Source: Selaginella moellendorffii (Eukaryota > Streptophyta > Lycopodiopsida > Selaginellales > Selaginellaceae). From it: a stretch of 64,000 nt of DNA. The DNA is taken from contig NW_003314277.1 of assembly GCF_000143415.4 (NCBI RefSeq), positions 2,015,670 to 2,079,669 of the forward strand. Reading direction: 5' to 3'. The translations under genes and the position numbers were made by a program. The notes beneath the pieces are model-generated. The model ran no database searches. It worked only from the letters and a program-made list of their open reading frames with translations, and was not told the DNA's origin. Positions 20,403 through 29,992 of the stretch are shown here, piece by piece (position 1 is the first letter of the stretch; each line of letters begins with the position of its first letter).

Positions 20403-21062
20403 TCAAGCAATTACATTCTTGTAGATTTCGTGCAGTGCATCAATAGTGGTCCTGTTGAGACTGAATGACGCTTCCAGGACTTCATATGGCAACTTTGGTC
20501 CAAACAATGCAAACGATGGTATCTGGAAAGAAGGATTCTGGCTGTTGAGCACAGCCAAAACAATTGCCTGCTCTCGTCCAACATTCACCACGTAGTGAAG
20601 CACGCCTCGCGGGATCACGAACAGATCACTGGCACGCATCTTGTGGGCAAAAAGCTTGTTGTTCGTGTCCACGAAGCCAGCCTCCACAACACCCTTCTCG
20701 ACGTAAACAAGCTCGCTCGCCCGGGGATGAGTATGAGTCCTGGCAACACCCTTGGGCCCGAGATAGATCCGCGCCATGGACAGTCCCATGGTGTTGAGAG
20801 CCGGGAAAGTGGTGACGATGGCTTGCGAGAAGTTGAAGAGAGGGTTGAGGGTGTTTGTAGTATCGGTGTTGGTGCGGAGGAGGCTCGAGTAGAAGTCTTT
20901 GGAGGTGACTTGGGAGTATGGCTTGCAGGGAGAGCCTTCGATCAAGGTGTTGCTGGGGATGCAAAAGTCCTGGAGTGGATCGGGGTCGGCAGCTTCCACA
21001 AGAGAGAAGATGCGAGCTGAGGAGAGAAATGTGAGAGCTACAAGGAATGTATTCAAAGCCAT
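20403..21062 (-). CDS. Germin-like protein (cupin), intact
   Basis: This single-exon gene encodes 219 residues from the ATG at 21062. It has a signal peptide (about 1-24), the N-terminal Cys pair C34 and C46, box 1 THTHPRASELVYVEKG with H110, H112 and E117, box 2 with H156 (PRGVLHYVVNVG), and a complete C-terminus (ALFGPKLPYEVLEASF). All Mn(II)-binding residues and the disulfide are present, so it is the most canonical GLP of the cluster. It is expected to be a secreted hexamer in the cell wall. The 5' 524 bp of its coding region recur beyond the N gap at 24564-25087. Confidence 0.93.
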   Translation of the reverse strand: MALNTFLVALTFLSSARIFSLVEAADPDPLQDFCIPSNTLIEGSPCKPYSQVTSKDFYSSLLRTNTDTTNTLNPLFNFSQAIVTTFPALNTMGLSMARIYLGPKGVARTHTHPRASELVYVEKGVVEAGFVDTNNKLFAHKMRASDLFVIPRGVLHYVVNVGREQAIVLAVLNSQNPSFQIPSFALFGPKLPYEVLEASFSLNRTTIDALHEIYKNVIA

Positions 21063-21846
21063 TGGAGATCTGAAACTCTCGATCACTCTCTTGTGTTATA
21101 AGTTATCTGAAAGGTTTGGGTTTTTATGCTTTGCCGTGAGGAGAAATTTCTTCAGTCTCCTGGTTTCTGAAAAAGCGGGACACGTTCTCAGGTGCACATG
21201 GATGACTTTGAATGTTTGCTCTAGGGAATTAAAATTATTTATATCACGATGAATGCGTATAATGCATAGATAACCATTGGAAATAACCGCAAGGCGAGCA
21301 TCCGGCAATCTTTCCAAACCTAAAAACTGGAAGATTCATGGCACGTTCGATAATGGTTAAACAACCCTAAACGCAGCTGGAATAAACCTCATGCCGGAAT
21401 CTTTTCGAATCTGTTGATTCCAGAGAGGCGATCTTTTTTTTCGCCAAGAATCTCTTCAATCGCGGACTTACTGTGAGGTCTTCGATCGAATGCCGCAGCG
21501 CGACGCCTCTCTTCTCTAACTGAGAATCTAAGAACTTCTGTAGCAGTATTTTTCGAAAATCGAAAATTCGACCTGTTTGGACTGTAGATCATTCTATCGC
21601 GTCAATGGCGAAGACCGATGTGGCAATCTCGTTCCAAAGAAACTCGCCACGAACAATGAATGAAACGACAAGATTCCTTGGATTCCAATTTTTTCAAAAC
21701 AGTGACTGGAAGATCCCCAGCTCACTGGCACTAAAAAGGGAACAAAAAAATAAAAATAAAAAAACGCGACGACGACGATTGTCCAAATATCCCGTTTTTC
21801 CTTCTCTTTTTTCTTTTTTTCCCGTGTGCTGCTGCTGAATGAGAGA
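21063..21846. other. Intergenic between GLP and LEA genes
   Basis: This stretch lies upstream of the GLP and downstream of the LEA gene, both on the minus strand. The GLP upstream region is AT-rich. Near 21746-21777 is an A-rich stretch with CGACGACGACGA. I see no gene. The second copy is at 25088-25871. Confidence 0.45.
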
Positions 21847-22874
21847 CTACTGAGTGGTGTTGTTACCGCTACCGCTCAGAGGAGCGTTGGTGTTGTTCCC
21901 GGGACCGCCCAGACCGATAGTCTCCTTGGTCTTCTCGTAAGCTTGCTTCGCAGTATCGGTAGCCTGCCAAACAATCCACCAACTTTAGAGATCGAAAATG
22001 AAAGACTAGAGCGAGAATTGAGAAACCAAACGAGCGAACCTAACAACTCTAGCAAATATCTATTCAAACCAAGCGAACACGACCAAAGAAACGCAACATC
22101 TTGGAAGAGAATCTTTTTGCTTACCTTCTGGACGAGTCCGGCAGCTTGATCCTTGGCAGCGTATGCCGCATCCGTAGCCGACTGCATGTATCCCGACGCC
22201 GTATCCTGCGTCGTATCCTTGGCCGCGTACGCCTTCTCCGTCACCACGTCCGCGGCCGACTTGGTCTTGTCACCCGCCTGGTTCGCGGTGGCCGCGGTCT
22301 GGTCCTTGGCGGCATAGGCCTTGTCCGCCACCGTGTCCTTGGCGGCATATGCCTTGTCCGCCACCGTGTCCTTGGTGGCATATGCCTTGTCCGCGGCGGT
22401 ATCCTTGGTGGCACGAGCCTTGTCCGCTGCCGTCTGGCCGGTTCCCTTGGATTGATCCATGGCGGCGTGAGTTTTCTCGCTGGCGGCCTGCCCCAAGCCG
22501 TGAGTGGTATCGCTTGCCTTCTGGCCAGCGCCCTGGGAGAGATTCCAAAAGAAGAAATGATAAGATCAATCGAGAGAACTGTAGAATTTTTCAAAGCACA
22601 CACAAGACCAAGGTGGCAAAGTGCTGGAGATGGAAAACATGGATCAAACAGGAGTAGAGTAGAACCGAAAGAAAGAAGTAAAAACGAAATCCCAAGAAAG
22701 ATCAGGGACGGACAAGAAACATCGCGAAGAACATGATCTACAAGCTAGAGATCTTGCAAAGATGGCAGATTTCTGGGATCCAGGAAAGAAATCCACACAA
22801 ACCTTGGTGTGCTGAGCGGCCTTATCGGCGCTCTCGTGGCCGGCCTCCTTCACCTTGTTTGCCTGATCCGCCAT
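21847..22874 (-). CDS. LEA group 3 (LEA_4) protein
   Basis: Three exons: 22803-22874, 22125-22532 and 21847-21963, joined in phase 0 by GT-AG introns of 270 and 161 bp. They encode 198 residues (24+136+38). The product is hydrophilic and rich in Ala, Lys, Asp, Thr and Gln, with repeated 11-residue units such as AADKAYATKDT and VADKAYAAKDT. There is no signal peptide or membrane segment. This is the LEA_4 signature: a disordered protein that becomes amphipathic helix on drying and protects membranes and enzymes. The C-terminal Gly/Asn-rich tail (GLGGPGNNTN) is family-like. The promoter has several ABRE cores, fitting ABA or desiccation induction. Confidence 0.9.
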
Positions 22875-23627
22875 AGCTATAGCTTTGCTTGCGTGAGCGA
22901 GGGCGAAGATTAAACTCCTTTTTCCTTTCCTAGAGAGAGAACGATAGAACTTTTGGGCAAACGATGTGCTTGCGAAACGTTCGTCGGCCTCTTTTCAAGA
23001 ACTGCCGCGAGGTGTCACGTGTTGGCAAGGCAGCGACTAGCGCCATGCACGGCTACACGTGTCCACGTAGCCGGACGCGTGGAGGCTTGTGGCAGCTGCT
23101 ACGTGTCGGGATTGCGAGGTTGACACGTGGATTGAACTGTTGGCGCTTTGATTGAAATTGACTTTTGCTGACCAATGGAAAGCAAGAGGAAATTTCTTTT
23201 TATATTATTGCTCTTGTTTTATACAGTGGAAATGTTTTCATCATCGAAAGGAAGCTTACAAAGAAATTTTTCTAGCGAAAGAAGTTCGATAGAAGGAAAG
23301 AATTTAGAATGCGATGATGAGAAGAAACGACCAAGTAAAAGAAGTACTGTAGATCGATCCAGGCTTGACAAAGAAAGAACGAAGAAGATCATCTCGAACT
23401 TTGTATAGCGATCGATCAGCGATAAGGAAATTCGCGGAGCAAAAGGATTGCTAGCAAAAACCAAAGAAACGAAGAACAGGGAAGAGAAGCAAAAGAATGC
23501 GATGATCGATAAACAACGAAGAACAGTAGGACAAAGAGAAGAATGCGATGATCGATAGGCAACGAAGAACAGTAGGACAAAGAAAAGAATACAATGATCG
23601 ATAGGAAGGAAGAAGAATGAAGAGATT
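22875..23627. other. Intergenic upstream of LEA, with ABRE cluster and purine-rich tract
   Basis: The LEA-proximal part (22875-23135) is the ABRE-rich promoter. Farther away, 23400-23620 is purine-rich with imperfect repeats of GAATGCGATGATCGATA and AACGAAGAACAGTAGGACAAA, lying just beyond the 3' end of the DUF538 gene. No further gene is seen. Confidence 0.5.
23014..23130 (-). promoter_or_regulatory. ABRE/G-box cluster of the LEA promoter
   Basis: CACGTG occurs at 23016-23021, 23056-23061 and 23124-23129. Further ACGT cores occur as CACGTA (23064-23069) and TACGTG (23100-23105). All lie 140-256 bp upstream of the LEA start codon. Clustered ABREs bound by bZIP ABF/AREB factors are the known basis of ABA-induced LEA expression. 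Binding here is inferred. Confidence 0.75.
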
Positions 23628-24116
23628 TTAGTGAGTGGAGCGATCTAGAGTCGTGGAGGAGGAGGATGCTTTACTGCCACAGTCGGGGCTCTCATCAAAA
23701 TTGGAAGCCGGGTAAGAGGCCGAGAGAATTCCCACCTGGAACACAACCTTCTCGTTCTCCATGTAGATCCCAGTCAGCTCCCACCACACCAATAACACCT
23801 TGACATAAACTCCCGAGAGATCTTTAATCGATCCATAGGACAGCAATCCCTCGATCTTGGCCCTGTACTCCACCGGATACGCGCCCGGGATGGTCACGTC
23901 GCATTTGGCGTCGAGCTTGAGCACGAATCGGCCGCTGTTGTCGAGCGTGTAGCCCTCGACGTTGCTGGGCAGCAAGCCCCCTGGAAATCCATTGCGCTCC
24001 AGCAGATCCTGCGCAGTCATCGTGTCATTGCCGCCAGTGCCGATCGAGAGATCCATGGCTTGGCCGTGGATTAGGGCGAGCAGCACCAGCGCCAGCGAGA
24101 AGAAATCGATCGCCAT
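23628..24116 (-). CDS. DUF538 family protein, secreted
   Basis: This single-exon gene encodes 162 residues from ATG 24116. It has a signal peptide (about 1-20, MAIDFFSLALVLLALIHGQA), then the DUF538 pattern: LLERNGFPGGLLPSNVEGY, YTLDNSGRFVLKL, a conserved Cys (CDVTIPG), Y.AKIEGLLSYGSI..L.GV.VK.LL.W and FQVGILSASYP..NFDESPDCG. The family is plant-specific with a beta-barrel fold of debated role (lipid or chlorophyll binding has been proposed). It is divergent from the ALS3-like gene across a short shared upstream region. An identical copy is at 27653-28141. Confidence 0.9.
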   Translation of the reverse strand: MAIDFFSLALVLLALIHGQAMDLSIGTGGNDTMTAQDLLERNGFPGGLLPSNVEGYTLDNSGRFVLKLDAKCDVTIPGAYPVEYRAKIEGLLSYGSIKDLSGVYVKVLLVWWELTGIYMENEKVVFQVGILSASYPASNFDESPDCGSKASSSSTTLDRSTH

Positions 24117-24306
24117 CGTCGTCTTCTTCCTCTTTAACGAAGAACCCTAAAATTACTTTTACCCCTAAGCTGGAATTCGAACCTGTGACCTGTCCTCGTT
24201 GGGATGAATGGATAAATGGCGGGCATTCTCTTGCCTCACTGTGGAGCGCTTCTAGGGCGAAATATTTCGTGGCGATTGGAGGAAGCGCGACGGCGCCAGA
24301 GAGGAG

Positions 24307-24463
24307 ATGGAAGCCGCTGTTGGCGCCGTCGGCGATTTGGATGCTGTTGCGTGTTCCATGTGAGTTTGCTTTGATGGATTGCTGGATCCAATGCGCTCTC
24401 CTTTCGTGTCTGATTCCTCTTTCGTTGCTACCGTGTGTCGATTCCTGTCTTGAATGCCAGATC
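24307..24463 (+). pseudogene. Truncated copy of ALS3-like exon 1 before the gap
   Basis: This is the exact counterpart of 28332-28488, comprising exon 1 (24307-24359) and the start of intron 1. The N gap replaces the rest. It is probably an assembly by-product and not a real partial gene. Confidence 0.6.
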
Positions 24464-24563
24464 NNNNNNNNNNNNNNNNNNNNNNNNNNNNNNNNNNNNN
24501 NNNNNNNNNNNNNNNNNNNNNNNNNNNNNNNNNNNNNNNNNNNNNNNNNNNNNNNNNNNNNNN
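24464..24563. other. Assembly gap (100 N)
   Basis: Exactly 100 unknown bases, the conventional size for a gap of unknown length. Identical sequence on both sides suggests that overlapping contigs were not merged here. Confidence 0.99.
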
Positions 24564-25087
24564 TGGCTGTTGAGCACAGCCAAAACAATTGCCTGCTCTC
24601 GTCCAACATTCACCACGTAGTGAAGCACGCCTCGCGGGATCACGAACAGATCACTGGCACGCATCTTGTGGGCAAAAAGCTTGTTGTTCGTGTCCACGAA
24701 GCCAGCCTCCACAACACCCTTCTCGACGTAAACAAGCTCGCTCGCCCGGGGATGAGTATGAGTCCTGGCAACACCCTTGGGCCCGAGATAGATCCGCGCC
24801 ATGGACAGTCCCATGGTGTTGAGAGCCGGGAAAGTGGTGACGATGGCTTGCGAGAAGTTGAAGAGAGGGTTGAGGGTGTTTGTAGTATCGGTGTTGGTGC
24901 GGAGGAGGCTCGAGTAGAAGTCTTTGGAGGTGACTTGGGAGTATGGCTTGCAGGGAGAGCCTTCGATCAAGGTGTTGCTGGGGATGCAAAAGTCCTGGAG
25001 TGGATCGGGGTCGGCAGCTTCCACAAGAGAGAAGATGCGAGCTGAGGAGAGAAATGTGAGAGCTACAAGGAATGTATTCAAAGCCAT
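24564..25087 (-). CDS. Germin-like protein, 3'-truncated by the gap
   Basis: This is identical to the first 524 bp of the GLP at 20403-21062: signal peptide, both Cys, box 1 and box 2, up to AVLNS. The last 45 codons fall in the gap. If the duplication is an assembly artefact, this is the same gene as 20403-21062. Confidence 0.75.
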
Positions 25088-25871
25088 TGGAGATCTGAAA
25101 CTCTCGATCACTCTCTTGTGTTATAAGTTATCTGAAAGGTTTGGGTTTTTATGCTTTGCCGTGAGGAGAAATTTCTTCAGTCTCCTGGTTTCTGAAAAAG
25201 CGGGACACGTTCTCAGGTGCACATGGATGACTTTGAATGTTTGCTCTAGGGAATTAAAATTATTTATATCACGATGAATGCGTATAATGCATAGATAACC
25301 ATTGGAAATAACCGCAAGGCGAGCATCCGGCAATCTTTCCAAACCTAAAAACTGGAAGATTCATGGCACGTTCGATAATGGTTAAACAACCCTAAACGCA
25401 GCTGGAATAAACCTCATGCCGGAATCTTTTCGAATCTGTTGATTCCAGAGAGGCGATCTTTTTTTTCGCCAAGAATCTCTTCAATCGCGGACTTACTGTG
25501 AGGTCTTCGATCGAATGCCGCAGCGCGACGCCTCTCTTCTCTAACTGAGAATCTAAGAACTTCTGTAGCAGTATTTTTCGAAAATCGAAAATTCGACCTG
25601 TTTGGACTGTAGATCATTCTATCGCGTCAATGGCGAAGACCGATGTGGCAATCTCGTTCCAAAGAAACTCGCCACGAACAATGAATGAAACGACAAGATT
25701 CCTTGGATTCCAATTTTTTCAAAACAGTGACTGGAAGATCCCCAGCTCACTGGCACTAAAAAGGGAACAAAAAAATAAAAATAAAAAAACGCGACGACGA
25801 CGATTGTCCAAATATCCCGTTTTTCCTTCTCTTTTTTCTTTTTTTCCCGTGTGCTGCTGCTGAATGAGAGA

Positions 25872-26899
25872 CTACTGAGTGGTGTTGTTACCGCTACCGC
25901 TCAGAGGAGCGTTGGTGTTGTTCCCGGGACCGCCCAGACCGATAGTCTCCTTGGTCTTCTCGTAAGCTTGCTTCGCAGTATCGGTAGCCTGCCAAACAAT
26001 CCACCAACTTTAGAGATCGAAAATGAAAGACTAGAGCGAGAATTGAGAAACCAAACGAGCGAACCTAACAACTCTAGCAAATATCTATTCAAACCAAGCG
26101 AACACGACCAAAGAAACGCAACATCTTGGAAGAGAATCTTTTTGCTTACCTTCTGGACGAGTCCGGCAGCTTGATCCTTGGCAGCGTATGCCGCATCCGT
26201 AGCCGACTGCATGTATCCCGACGCCGTATCCTGCGTCGTATCCTTGGCCGCGTACGCCTTCTCCGTCACCACGTCCGCGGCCGACTTGGTCTTGTCACCC
26301 GCCTGGTTCGCGGTGGCCGCGGTCTGGTCCTTGGCGGCATAGGCCTTGTCCGCCACCGTGTCCTTGGCGGCATATGCCTTGTCCGCCACCGTGTCCTTGG
26401 TGGCATATGCCTTGTCCGCGGCGGTATCCTTGGTGGCACGAGCCTTGTCCGCTGCCGTCTGGCCGGTTCCCTTGGATTGATCCATGGCGGCGTGAGTTTT
26501 CTCGCTGGCGGCCTGCCCCAAGCCGTGAGTGGTATCGCTTGCCTTCTGGCCAGCGCCCTGGGAGAGATTCCAAAAGAAGAAATGATAAGATCAATCGAGA
26601 GAACTGTAGAATTTTTCAAAGCACACACAAGACCAAGGTGGCAAAGTGCTGGAGATGGAAAACATGGATCAAACAGGAGTAGAGTAGAACCGAAAGAAAG
26701 AAGTAAAAACGAAATCCCAAGAAAGATCAGGGACGGACAAGAAACATCGCGAAGAACATGATCTACAAGCTAGAGATCTTGCAAAGATGGCAGATTTCTG
26801 GGATCCAGGAAAGAAATCCACACAAACCTTGGTGTGCTGAGCGGCCTTATCGGCGCTCTCGTGGCCGGCCTCCTTCACCTTGTTTGCCTGATCCGCCAT
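25872..26899 (-). CDS. LEA group 3 (LEA_4) protein, second copy
   Basis: Exons 26828-26899, 26150-26557 and 25872-25988 are identical in sequence and structure to the LEA gene at 21847-22874. It encodes the same 198-residue repeat protein, with the same ABRE-bearing promoter at 27039-27155. It probably represents the same gene seen twice. Confidence 0.85.
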
Positions 26900-27038
26900 A
26901 GCTATAGCTTTGCTTGCGTGAGCGAGGGCGAAGATTAAACTCCTTTTTCCTTTCCTAGAGAGAGAACGATAGAACTTTTGGGCAAACGATGTGCTTGCGA
27001 AACGTTCGTCGGCCTCTTTTCAAGAACTGCCGCGAGGT

Positions 27039-27155
27039 GTCACGTGTTGGCAAGGCAGCGACTAGCGCCATGCACGGCTACACGTGTCCACGTAGCCGGA
27101 CGCGTGGAGGCTTGTGGCAGCTGCTACGTGTCGGGATTGCGAGGTTGACACGTGG
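27039..27155 (-). promoter_or_regulatory. ABRE/G-box cluster, second copy
   Basis: CACGTG occurs at 27041, 27081 and 27149, with further ACGT cores between, exactly 4,025 bp from the first cluster. It lies upstream of the second LEA copy. Confidence 0.7.
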
Positions 27156-27652
27156 ATTGAACTGTTGGCGCTTTGATTGAAATTGACTTTTGCTGACCAA
27201 TGGAAAGCAAGAGGAAATTTCTTTTTATATTATTGCTCTTGTTTTATACAGTGGAAATGTTTTCATCATCGAAAGGAAGCTTACAAAGAAATTTTTCTAG
27301 CGAAAGAAGTTCGATAGAAGGAAAGAATTTAGAATGCGATGATGAGAAGAAACGACCAAGTAAAAGAAGTACTGTAGATCGATCCAGGCTTGACAAAGAA
27401 AGAACGAAGAAGATCATCTCGAACTTTGTATAGCGATCGATCAGCGATAAGGAAATTCGCGGAGCAAAAGGATTGCTAGCAAAAACCAAAGAAACGAAGA
27501 ACAGGGAAGAGAAGCAAAAGAATGCGATGATCGATAAACAACGAAGAACAGTAGGACAAAGAGAAGAATGCGATGATCGATAGGCAACGAAGAACAGTAG
27601 GACAAAGAAAAGAATACAATGATCGATAGGAAGGAAGAAGAATGAAGAGATT

Positions 27653-28141
27653 TTAGTGAGTGGAGCGATCTAGAGTCGTGGAGGAGGAGGATGCTTTACT
27701 GCCACAGTCGGGGCTCTCATCAAAATTGGAAGCCGGGTAAGAGGCCGAGAGAATTCCCACCTGGAACACAACCTTCTCGTTCTCCATGTAGATCCCAGTC
27801 AGCTCCCACCACACCAATAACACCTTGACATAAACTCCCGAGAGATCTTTAATCGATCCATAGGACAGCAATCCCTCGATCTTGGCCCTGTACTCCACCG
27901 GATACGCGCCCGGGATGGTCACGTCGCATTTGGCGTCGAGCTTGAGCACGAATCGGCCGCTGTTGTCGAGCGTGTAGCCCTCGACGTTGCTGGGCAGCAA
28001 GCCCCCTGGAAATCCATTGCGCTCCAGCAGATCCTGCGCAGTCATCGTGTCATTGCCGCCAGTGCCGATCGAGAGATCCATGGCTTGGCCGTGGATTAGG
28101 GCGAGCAGCACCAGCGCCAGCGAGAAGAAATCGATCGCCAT
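27653..28141 (-). CDS. DUF538 family protein, second copy
   Basis: This 162-residue coding region is identical to that at 23628-24116, including the signal peptide and the conserved Cys residues. Its start lies 190 bp from the ALS3-like start on the other strand, so the two share a short bidirectional upstream region (28142-28331). It is likely the same gene as copy 1. Confidence 0.85.
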   Translation of the reverse strand: MAIDFFSLALVLLALIHGQAMDLSIGTGGNDTMTAQDLLERNGFPGGLLPSNVEGYTLDNSGRFVLKLDAKCDVTIPGAYPVEYRAKIEGLLSYGSIKDLSGVYVKVLLVWWELTGIYMENEKVVFQVGILSASYPASNFDESPDCGSKASSSSTTLDRSTH

Positions 28142-28331
28142 CGTCGTCTTCTTCCTCTTTAACGAAGAACCCTAAAATTACTTTTACCCCTAAGCTGGAA
28201 TTCGAACCTGTGACCTGTCCTCGTTGGGATGAATGGATAAATGGCGGGCATTCTCTTGCCTCACTGTGGAGCGCTTCTAGGGCGAAATATTTCGTGGCGA
28301 TTGGAGGAAGCGCGACGGCGCCAGAGAGGAG

Positions 28332-29624
28332 ATGGAAGCCGCTGTTGGCGCCGTCGGCGATTTGGATGCTGTTGCGTGTTCCATGTGAGTTTGCTTTGAT
28401 GGATTGCTGGATCCAATGCGCTCTCCTTTCGTGTCTGATTCCTCTTTCGTTGCTGCCGTGTGTCGATTCCTGTCTTGAATGCCAGATCGTGTCGTGAGAT
28501 TTTGTCTGTCTCTGGCATTGTTTTTTATTTCCTTGCGTGAAAAGGGAGAAATAGCCACAAGATCATAGCTCCTTCGTTTTGGAAGAATATGTTTCTTTAT
28601 TGGACTGGACTGGAAGAATGATTTTTTGTTGTTTGTTCTCTCTCTCTCTCTCGCTCTCTTTTTACTTTTGATTAAATCGTTTCCTCATTTGCAGCTTCCA
28701 AGCTTGGCCACCACGCTCAAGGAATCGTTCCAATCGCCAGAATGCCGACGCTTGGTGGGAACTTTTGTGCCAGTCGCGCTAGCCGTCGCGGTCTCGCACA
28801 AGCTCGGGATTGGATTCGAGGGCGATATCCTCGTCTCGATTTTCCGGTCGTCGATACAACTTGTGGGCCTCGGCTACGCTCTCAAGTTCATCTTCGAGGG
28901 CGAGAAGATCTACATGTGCTCGTTCGCCATCCTCTTCATGGTAATTTCCTGCCTTCTCCTTTTACAAACTTCATGGTTTTCTTGGATCAGATCCTGGTCT
29001 CTGGACATACTGCCGGTAAGCGATCCAAGGAGCTTCCCAAGAGCAGAATGGTGGCGACTTTGTCACTGGCAGTCGGCGCCGCCGGGACGCTGGCGCTGAT
29101 GCTTCTCCTCAGAGTCTACGAATTCAAAGCCCGGTATATCGTCCCGACTGCCGGATATGTGATTGGAAACTCGATGAGCATCGTTGGAACAACACTGGAG
29201 AGGCTTCGTCACGACATCTACGTCCACCAGGGACAAGTGAGTGGATGTTTTCTTTACCATCACCTTTGTTTCTTACCTTTGGATTCTCGTTCGTGTGATG
29301 GATCAGATAGAACTGGCTCTTGCGCTGGGTGCCACTCCCGCGCAGGCAGTCCACCCCTACATTCGCCGAGCAATCCTCCAAGGAATGGGACCGATCGTGG
29401 ACTCCCTCAAGACCGTCGGCCTGGTTTCCATGCCTGGCTCCATGACGGGAATGCTCATGGGAGGCTCGTCTCCGCTCGAGGCCGTCCAGATGCAAATCCA
29501 GGTCCTGTACATGCTACTCGGCGCCTCGGCTTTGAGCTGCCTGTTCGCGTGCTCCCTAGGATGGCGCGTACTCTTCTCCAAAAACTTCCAGCTCCAGTTT
29601 GATGATACTCGCGTTCTCTCTTGA
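28332..29624 (+). CDS. ALS3: ALS3/FetB-like ABC transporter permease (UPF0014)
   Basis: Proposed exons are 28332-28384, 28703-28940, 28991-29236 and 29307-29624, giving 284 residues (Arabidopsis ALS3 has 273). Exons 2-4 are certain. Exon 1 and its acceptor at 28702 are inferred from phase; another acceptor at 28694 also exists. Family blocks seen: IFRSSIQLVGLGYALKFIF, HTAGKRSKELPKS, PTAGYVIGNSMSIVGTTLER, ELALALGATPAQAV, and KTVGLVSMPGSMTGMLMGG.SPLEA, with about seven hydrophobic spans. ALS3/STAR2 pairs with the ATPase STAR1 to move UDP-glucose or related substrates in aluminium tolerance; bacterial FetB exports iron. The substrate here is unknown. Confidence 0.88.
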
Positions 29625-29992
29625 AGTTTAACAACACACCTAAGGCTTCGCTCGCTCGCTCGCATCGTTTTCACCACTGATAAAAGCTCTCTTTTGTTGA
29701 ATCAAGGTGTTAGTACAAATAAAAAGTCGATCAGATTTTGCTTCTTATCTGATGGGGATGAATCGTGTATAGTCGCAGCCACTTTGGCACTTTATCCTAC
29801 GAGATTGGGACTGAATCGTGAAAACCCTGTGGACGATCCAAGCGAGATAAACAAACGTCTGTTAAACGATCACTTGTGTTCCGTTGAGCTGGTTAAAGAT
29901 GGCGACGAGTTCCAAGCCTGGTGGAAGCAAGAAAAAGAAAACCAAACGAGTCAAGAGCTTTCCACTGCGAAAAGATGGAACTTACGCGTCAG
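29625..29992. other. Convergent intergenic / shared 3' region
   Basis: This is the 368 bp between the 3' ends of the ALS3-like gene (plus) and the MAPKKK gene (minus). Short open frames cross it, but no family features are visible. It probably holds 3' UTRs of both genes. Confidence 0.5.

Larger units (their letters stand above)
20539..24463. repeat. Duplicated block, copy 1 (3,925 bp)
   Basis: This block recurs at 24564-28488, exactly 4,025 bp downstream. By eye the two are identical except for A at 24430 versus G at 28455. It contains the 5' part of a GLP, a LEA gene, a DUF538 gene and exon 1 of the ALS3-like gene, and it ends at the first N of the gap. Confidence 0.9.
24564..28488. repeat. 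Duplicated block, copy 2 (3,925 bp)
   Basis: Second copy of 20539-24463, beginning at the first base after the gap. The sequence continues without a break into the rest of the ALS3-like gene at its right end, whereas copy 1 continues without a break into the rest of the GLP gene at its left end. Together they would make one complete locus. Confidence 0.9.

Noticed and set aside
21876-22736. Long open frames on both strands across the LEA gene (for example 22101-22736 plus).
   Set aside because: They are mirror or frame-shifted readings of the LEA repeat. The three-exon minus-strand model explains the conserved repeat and splice sites; the frame continuing past 22125 only reads through intron 2.
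28192-28222. Box-B-like GGTTCGAATTCC on the minus strand upstream of the DUF538 gene, suggesting a tRNA or SINE.
   Set aside because: No acceptor stem, anticodon arm or box A at proper spacing could be drawn. At most it is a tRNA-derived scrap.
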